The notes beneath the pieces are model-generated. The model did no database searches. It worked only from the letters and a program-made list of their open reading frames with translations, and was not told the DNA's origin. A stretch of 9,241 nucleotides of DNA from Myxococcales bacterium (GTDB lineage Bacteria; Myxococcota; Polyangia; Fen-1088), in the NCBI GenBank assembly GCA_003153875.1, contig PMBY01000285.1, forward strand, positions 1 to 9,241, read 5' to 3'. The position numbers and the translations under genes were made by a program. Positions 5,103 through 9,241 of the stretch are shown here, in pieces; the first letter of the stretch is position 1; each line of letters begins with the position of its first letter.

Positions 5103-7292
5103 ATGGCGCTGCACAAGGCACATCTCAGCCGCCGGCCGATGGCCGATCGACAAGCTCTTGTTGGCGAGTCTCCCTGGGCAACGCCGGCTTGTTTTCTGCT
5201 CATCACTCTCGCGGCCTGCGCTGCCTATCACAACAGTTTCTCCGGTCCGTTTGTATTCGACGACATTCCGGCAATCGTCGACAATCCATCCATCAGGCAC
5301 CTGTGGCCCATTACGCGGGTCATGGTGGCGCCGCTGAGCTCGGCCGGAGCCAACGGCAGGCCCATGGTCAACCTGTCCCTGGCCGTGAACTATGCTTTGG
5401 GCGGAACCAACGTCGGGGGATATCACGTCCTCAACCTCCTACTTCATGTCGCGGTTGCGCTGGTGCTTTTCAGCCTGGTGTTGCGAACCCTGCGGCTGCC
5501 ATCACTGAGCGGACGGTTCGAAGGCAAAGCGCGACCGATTGCGCTTGCCATAACCCTGCTTTGGACAGTTCATCCTCTGCTAACCGAATCAGTCACATCG
5601 GTGATCCAACGCAACGAATTGATCGTGGGACTTTTCTATCTGCTCACACTCTACGGCGTCGTTCGTTCATGCGACTCAGCCAAGAGAGCATTCTGGTACG
5701 GCTGGGCCTTCACCGCCTGTTTGCTGGGGATGGCGAGCAAAGAGGTCATGGCCAGCGCGCCGATCATGGCGTTGCTCTACGACCGGGCATTCCTGTCAGG
5801 TTCCTTCAAGCAAGCGTTGAGGGAACGGTGGAGGCTGTACCTTGGCCTGGCGGCAACCTGGTTGCTGCTGGGGCTGCTCGTCTCTTCACACAGCGATCGC
5901 AACGAAACCGTGGGGTTCGGGTACGGGGTACAGTGGTGGGCCTATGCTCTGACCCAGTGTCGAGCCATTGTTCGCTATCTCGGCCTGGCCGTCTGGCCGC
6001 AGAGTCTGGTATTCGACTACGGCACGGATGTGGTCAGAACCTTCAAAGCCGTATGGCCTCAGGCATGTGTGCTTCTGGCGTTGTTGGGGACGACCGCGTA
6101 CGCAACGATTCGTAGGCCCAAGCTGGGATTCTTGGGCTGCTGGTTCTTCGGAATTCTTGCGCCGAGTTCGAGCATTATTCCTCTCACCACGCAAACCATG
6201 GCAGAGCATCGAATGTACCTGCCATTGATTTCCGTGGTCGTGCTTGCGACGGTCGGATTCTTCGCCAAAGCGAGCAAGAACGCCGGACTTGCGGTTGCTG
6301 TCCTCGCATCGTCGCTCGGCTGGGGCACGGTGCGGCGCAATGAGGTCTACCGAAGCGCTGTTAGCCTTTGGAGCGATACGATTCGCAAATGTCCCGGGAA
6401 TGTGCGGGCCCATAACCACCTCGGAAACGCACTTGACAGCGCGGGAAGGACGTCGGAGGCGCTTGCGAGCTACGACAGGGCCCTGCAGTTGAGGCCCGAT
6501 CACGCAATGGCCTACTATAACAAGGCTGAGTTGCTTCTGAAGATGGGTCAGGCCTCCGCGGCACTCGAGCTGTTCGATCAAGCGCTGCACATTGCTCCGG
6601 GCTATTTCAAGGCCCTCAGAGGAAAGGGAGATGCGCTGGTGCAGGCAGGGCGGGGCGACTCGGCTATTCCACTATATCAAGAGGCGCTCAAGCTGCAGCC
6701 GGGTGATCCCGATGCGGCCCGCAGCCTCGGGATCGCTCTGCTACGCGCTGGCCGAACTTCCGAGGCCATTGAGCGGTTTGAAGCCGTCTTGCGAGTCGAT
6801 CCTCGGGACGCTAGAGCGCAGAACAACCTCGGCTATGCGTATTCGAAAGTGGGACGGGTGAAAATGGCCATGGAGCATCTTGAGGCGGCGGTGCGACTGG
6901 AGCCTGACTCCGCGGAGGCACACGGCAACTATGCGGTGGCCCTGGCGCGGGCGGGACGGATGACGGACGCGATTGGGGAGTACCGGAAAGTCGTCACACT
7001 GAAACCGGATGATGTCGTCGCGAATTACAGTTTGGGGAACACCTATGCGCGGACCGGGGAGCTGTTGCCGGCTGTCGCCGCATACCAGGAGGCATTGAAG
7101 TACCGGCCGGAATATCCGGAGGCCCATAACAACCTCGGTACGGTGCTGCGGCGCTTGGGCCGCCTTGATGAGGCTCGCGAGCATTATCGTCTGGCCCTTC
7201 AGTACCGACCTGACTATCCCCAGGCGCGGCGCAACCTCGCGGCCCTCGCTGGGTCTGAGGACGCGTCCGCAATACCGGAAGAATCACACTAG
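5103..7292 (+). CDS. polytopic membrane protein with eight TPRs, TMTC/GT-C-like predicted O-mannosyltransferase
   Basis: The product has 729 residues. Residues 27-410 hold about 10-11 hydrophobic segments. Between the first two is FVFDDIPAIVDNPSI, with Asp53-Asp54 where GT-C glycosyltransferases keep catalytic acidic residues. Further TMTC-type motifs follow: HPLLTESV (157-164) with a downstream QRNEL, a Lys213-Glu214 pair in MASKEVM, WPQSLVFDYG and AEHRMYLP (367-374). Residues 433-704 are eight consecutive 34-residue TPRs with regular A-x-x-x-LG, G-x-x-x-EA and P signatures, plus a capping helix. Animal TMTC1-4 share this order and transfer mannose from a lipid-linked donor to Ser/Thr of cadherins, with the TPRs on the lumenal side; here the TPRs would be periplasmic. 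Bacterial members are mostly uncharacterised, so the reaction is inferred. The ATG at 5103 is preceded only by an A-rich sequence (gattgaaaacagcgaaaa), a weak ribosome site; ATG 5139 has none. The 110-nt gap suggests a transcript separate from the kinase. Confidence 0.85.
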   Translation: MALHKAHLSRRPMADRQALVGESPWATPACFLLITLAACAAYHNSFSGPFVFDDIPAIVDNPSIRHLWPITRVMVAPLSSAGANGRPMVNLSLAVNYALGGTNVGGYHVLNLLLHVAVALVLFSLVLRTLRLPSLSGRFEGKARPIALAITLLWTVHPLLTESVTSVIQRNELIVGLFYLLTLYGVVRSCDSAKRAFWYGWAFTACLLGMASKEVMASAPIMALLYDRAFLSGSFKQALRERWRLYLGLAATWLLLGLLVSSHSDRNETVGFGYGVQWWAYALTQCRAIVRYLGLAVWPQSLVFDYGTDVVRTFKAVWPQACVLLALLGTTAYATIRRPKLGFLGCWFFGILAPSSSIIPLTTQTMAEHRMYLPLISVVVLATVGFFAKASKNAGLAVAVLASSLGWGTVRRNEVYRSAVSLWSDTIRKCPGNVRAHNHLGNALDSAGRTSEALASYDRALQLRPDHAMAYYNKAELLLKMGQASAALELFDQALHIAPGYFKALRGKGDALVQAGRGDSAIPLYQEALKLQPGDPDAARSLGIALLRAGRTSEAIERFEAVLRVDPRDARAQNNLGYAYSKVGRVKMAMEHLEAAVRLEPDSAEAHGNYAVALARAGRMTDAIGEYRKVVTLKPDDVVANYSLGNTYARTGELLPAVAAYQEALKYRPEYPEAHNNLGTVLRRLGRLDEAREHYRLALQYRPDYPQARRNLAALAGSEDASAIPEESH

Positions 7293-7354
7293 CCCACCCG
7301 TCCACGGGCCAAGGAGGCAAACACGCCGGCCACGCCCAGCAGCGAAATGCGGTG

Positions 7355-9241
7355 CTACTTGTACACTGCGACGAACACGTTCGAAATGGCAGCCTTGGTG
7401 CTCGCTGGCAGCGCGGCCAGGGGCGCATCGGCGCACTTGTCGGGATGGTAGATGTCGTAGTAGCAGTGGTAGTAGGTCCAGGCTGCGATCGCCCGACCAT
7501 CATCAGCCACGCCCATGTGAATCTCGGCGGCATAGAGATTGTCGATCTTGCCCACTTCGCTTTCGACACCCCAGGTACCATTGCTGCGCCAACGGAAATG
7601 CGGCGCGAAGGTGCTGCCATCCACCCGCTTGCGCCAAGCCATGAGAAAATCACCCGAATCGAGCGCGGTTCGCACCTGCGGTTCGATGTCGGTTGCGGTG
7701 TAGCCCGGGGCGAGGTCGTCGATTTCCAATTGCGACGTGCTCCAGCTTCCGCCCACCGTCTGTGTGGAAAACATGGCTTGGTAGTCGTTCAAGGTGGCCG
7801 GCTGCGACCACGCGATACCCACCGTCCCCAAACGATTCTCGTCCACCGAAAGATTTCCCGAGTAGTTGGCGGCATAGAGCCACGGCGGCTCGGGATCCCA
7901 ACCCTTGGTCACGCTGTAGCGACGGGCAAGGACATCCGCGACAGTGTAGCCGGCGCTCAATCGCGTTTCGGCCCAGATGGCCACGCCTTGACCGTCGGCA
8001 TTCATGGCCACGTCGGCGCCCCAGGTGATGTTCGCGTCGTAGCTCTCGATGAGCTGCGGCAACGTGGGTGTGCCATCGGCCAGAGCCGCGGCCCACGTGC
8101 TGTCGTTGCCGAGCGCGGAATTGGGATCAAGTTCGGTCCAGACGACCAGGCCGTTCCCGCTGCCGTCGATGGCTACGCGCGGCTGTCGATACCTGGCTTC
8201 ACCATTGGTCGCGCCCGCTTTCACGGACACGCGCGCGCTGGCCTTGGTTTTGTCGAGGAAAACGGCATAGACCGATTCGGGATCGCTACTGGACATGCTT
8301 GATCTGATCGTCTCATCCCAGACCACCCAGCCCTGACCCGCGCGGTTCATCGCCAAGCGGACGTCACCGTAGTCTGCGTTGGTTCTGTCCGCCGCGGCGA
8401 GGAGCACGGGCGGATTCCAGGTCGTGCCGTTGGATGAATAGCTGGCCCATACGCCAAGCACGGACGGGCTCTGGGTCTGGTCATTCTGTGCCCAGACCAC
8501 GACGTAGTGACTGCCATCGAATGCCGCCTGCACGCTCAGCGGCGTGCCGCGCGATTCGAGTGTGGCTGGCGACGCGGCCCAGGTGTCGGTTGCGGCCCCG
8601 TAGTGAACGGCTTGTATGCCATGGCTCTCGTCAACCCAAACCACCACCGCGTCGCCGGTCGCAGGTGACACGGCCACCGAAGGCGTTGGGTAGCCGCCGC
8701 CGGCGTAATTCTGTACGTTGAGCGGCGTCGACCACTGGCGACCCGCACCGTCCGCGGCGTCGTCCGACGGCCCGTCGGCAACCGGTCCATCGTTTGATGA
8801 AGCATCGAAAACACCGGTGAACGCGGCGTCCTGGCCTGTGAAGGGCGCGTCCGGGGCGCTGTCGGCGCCTTGCCCATCGGGTGCGTCCGCGGCGGGAGCA
8901 CCATCCGTGCCACCGGTTGCCGAGGCGTCGGTGCCCGATCCATCCGTGCTCCCCGTCGCGTCGCTGCCTGCTCCGTCGCTGCCGCCGGTGGCATCCATCG
9001 CCGCGTCGGGCACCCCGCCGTCACCTCCAGTGCCGGAAAGGGGGTAGATGACGAGGGGAATGGGATCGCTGTTCTGGCCTTGCTTGATCACCTTCACGTC
9101 GAACGTGGCCGTGCCCTGACCCACGGGTTGGATACCGAGATAGGCGACGCCGGTCACCACGACGGGATGGGTGGTGTCGCTAGGCAGAGCGAGCCCGACC
9201 TCCAATACTCCTTCTTTGGCCAACGACCAGGACAGAGTGGC
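7355..9241 (-). CDS. surface protein with Asp/Ala/Gly linker and predicted C-terminal beta-propeller; 5' end outside window
   Basis: Only the last 628 residues are in view. The frame is open to the window edge (ATLSWSLAKEGVLEVG...), and the TTG at 9221-9223 is an internal Leu in a beta-strand, so the true start and any signal peptide lie beyond 9241. Residues 1-68 look like a beta-sandwich piece. Residues 69-167 are a low-complexity linker dominated by Asp, Ala, Gly, Ser and Thr, common in myxobacterial lipoproteins. Residues 168-628 contain about eight repeats of 45-60 residues with a core like VAVSPATGDAVVVWVDE, VRLAMNRAGQGWVVWDE or VAMNADGQGVAIWAE. Each ends in a Trp-containing strand, as in BNR/sialidase-like or related beta-propellers. 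I see no canonical Asp-box set or catalytic residues, so binding or a structural role is more likely than enzymatic activity. Two Cys near the end (HCYYDIYHPDKC) could form a disulfide. The stop is TAG at 7355-7357, 62 nt from the convergent TPR gene. Confidence 0.85.
   Translation of the reverse strand, partial: ATLSWSLAKEGVLEVGLALPSDTTHPVVVTGVAYLGIQPVGQGTATFDVKVIKQGQNSDPIPLVIYPLSGTGGDGGVPDAAMDATGGSDGAGSDATGSTDGSGTDASATGGTDGAPAADAPDGQGADSAPDAPFTGQDAAFTGVFDASSNDGPVADGPSDDAADGAGRQWSTPLNVQNYAGGGYPTPSVAVSPATGDAVVVWVDESHGIQAVHYGAATDTWAASPATLESRGTPLSVQAAFDGSHYVVVWAQNDQTQSPSVLGVWASYSSNGTTWNPPVLLAAADRTNADYGDVRLAMNRAGQGWVVWDETIRSSMSSSDPESVYAVFLDKTKASARVSVKAGATNGEARYRQPRVAIDGSGNGLVVWTELDPNSALGNDSTWAAALADGTPTLPQLIESYDANITWGADVAMNADGQGVAIWAETRLSAGYTVADVLARRYSVTKGWDPEPPWLYAANYSGNLSVDENRLGTVGIAWSQPATLNDYQAMFSTQTVGGSWSTSQLEIDDLAPGYTATDIEPQVRTALDSGDFLMAWRKRVDGSTFAPHFRWRSNGTWGVESEVGKIDNLYAAEIHMGVADDGRAIAAWTYYHCYYDIYHPDKCADAPLAALPASTKAAISNVFVAVYK
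8741..9037 (-). repeat. low-complexity Asp/Ala/Gly/Ser/Thr linker coding region
   Basis: About 99 codons encode short, irregular units such as GGSDGAGSDATGSTDG and APAADAPDGQGADSAPDAP. The stretch is acidic with almost no hydrophobics, so it should be disordered and act as a spacer between the anchored N-terminal part and the propeller. The DNA is very GC-rich with gccg/gtcg-type repetition and is prone to slippage, so its length probably varies between strains (inference). Confidence 0.75.

Noticed and set aside
4985..6115. Plus-strand open frame of 376 residues overlapping the TPR membrane protein
   Set aside because: It is out of frame with the clear membrane segments of the TPR protein and has no domain signature.
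7293..7354. Bidirectional terminator between the convergent genes
   Set aside because: Only a 4-5-bp CCCGT/ACGGG stem with a too-small loop and no T-run is present, not enough to call.
7352..8302. Plus-strand open frame of 316 residues opposite the propeller gene
   Set aside because: The minus-strand frame has regular propeller-like repeats; the plus-strand product is a His/Arg/Gly-rich shadow.
9221..9223. TTG as the start of the propeller protein
   Set aside because: The frame continues in the same style to the window edge and no ribosome site is visible, so this is an internal Leu codon and the gene is truncated by the window.

Overview
The window is GC-rich, with long, tightly packed reading frames on both strands. 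The proteins point to a myxobacterium-like organism (Myxococcota, probably Polyangia or a relative): secreted proteins with long Asp/Ala/Gly/Ser linkers, a lipoprotein with a short lipobox signal, a Pro/Thr/Ala-rich cell-envelope protein, a large hybrid histidine kinase and a TPR membrane protein. This placement is inferred from protein style only; no marker gene is present.

Layout, left to right. (1) A two-gene minus-strand operon (1891 down to 3): an exported Pro-rich repeat protein with a beta-rich C-terminal domain, then, 2 nt after its stop, a small lipoprotein. A plausible sigma70-type promoter lies at 1966-1993. (2) Divergent from it, on the plus strand, a soluble hybrid histidine kinase (about 2038-4992) with an N-terminal LacI/periplasmic-binding-type ligand domain, a helical/GAF-like middle, DHp and ATPase domains, and a C-terminal receiver. 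(3) A 110-nt gap with a GC-rich hairpin, then a 729-residue polytopic membrane protein with eight TPRs (5103-7292). It resembles TMTC/GT-C family O-mannosyltransferases. (4) Convergent to it, on the minus strand, the 3' part of a surface protein gene (7355 to beyond 9241): an N-terminal beta domain, an Asp/Ala/Gly linker of about 99 residues and a predicted beta-propeller.

How they may fit together is inference. Three of the five genes encode exported or surface proteins, two of them with long Ser/Thr/Pro- or Ser/Thr/Asp-rich low-complexity stretches. The TMTC-like enzyme could glycosylate such proteins, and the kinase could sense a sugar-like cytoplasmic ligand and control the divergent operon. 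Nothing in the sequence proves either link. I found no RNA genes, CRISPR arrays, transposons, integrases or toxin-antitoxin or defence modules, and no gene-free stretch longer than 300 nt.
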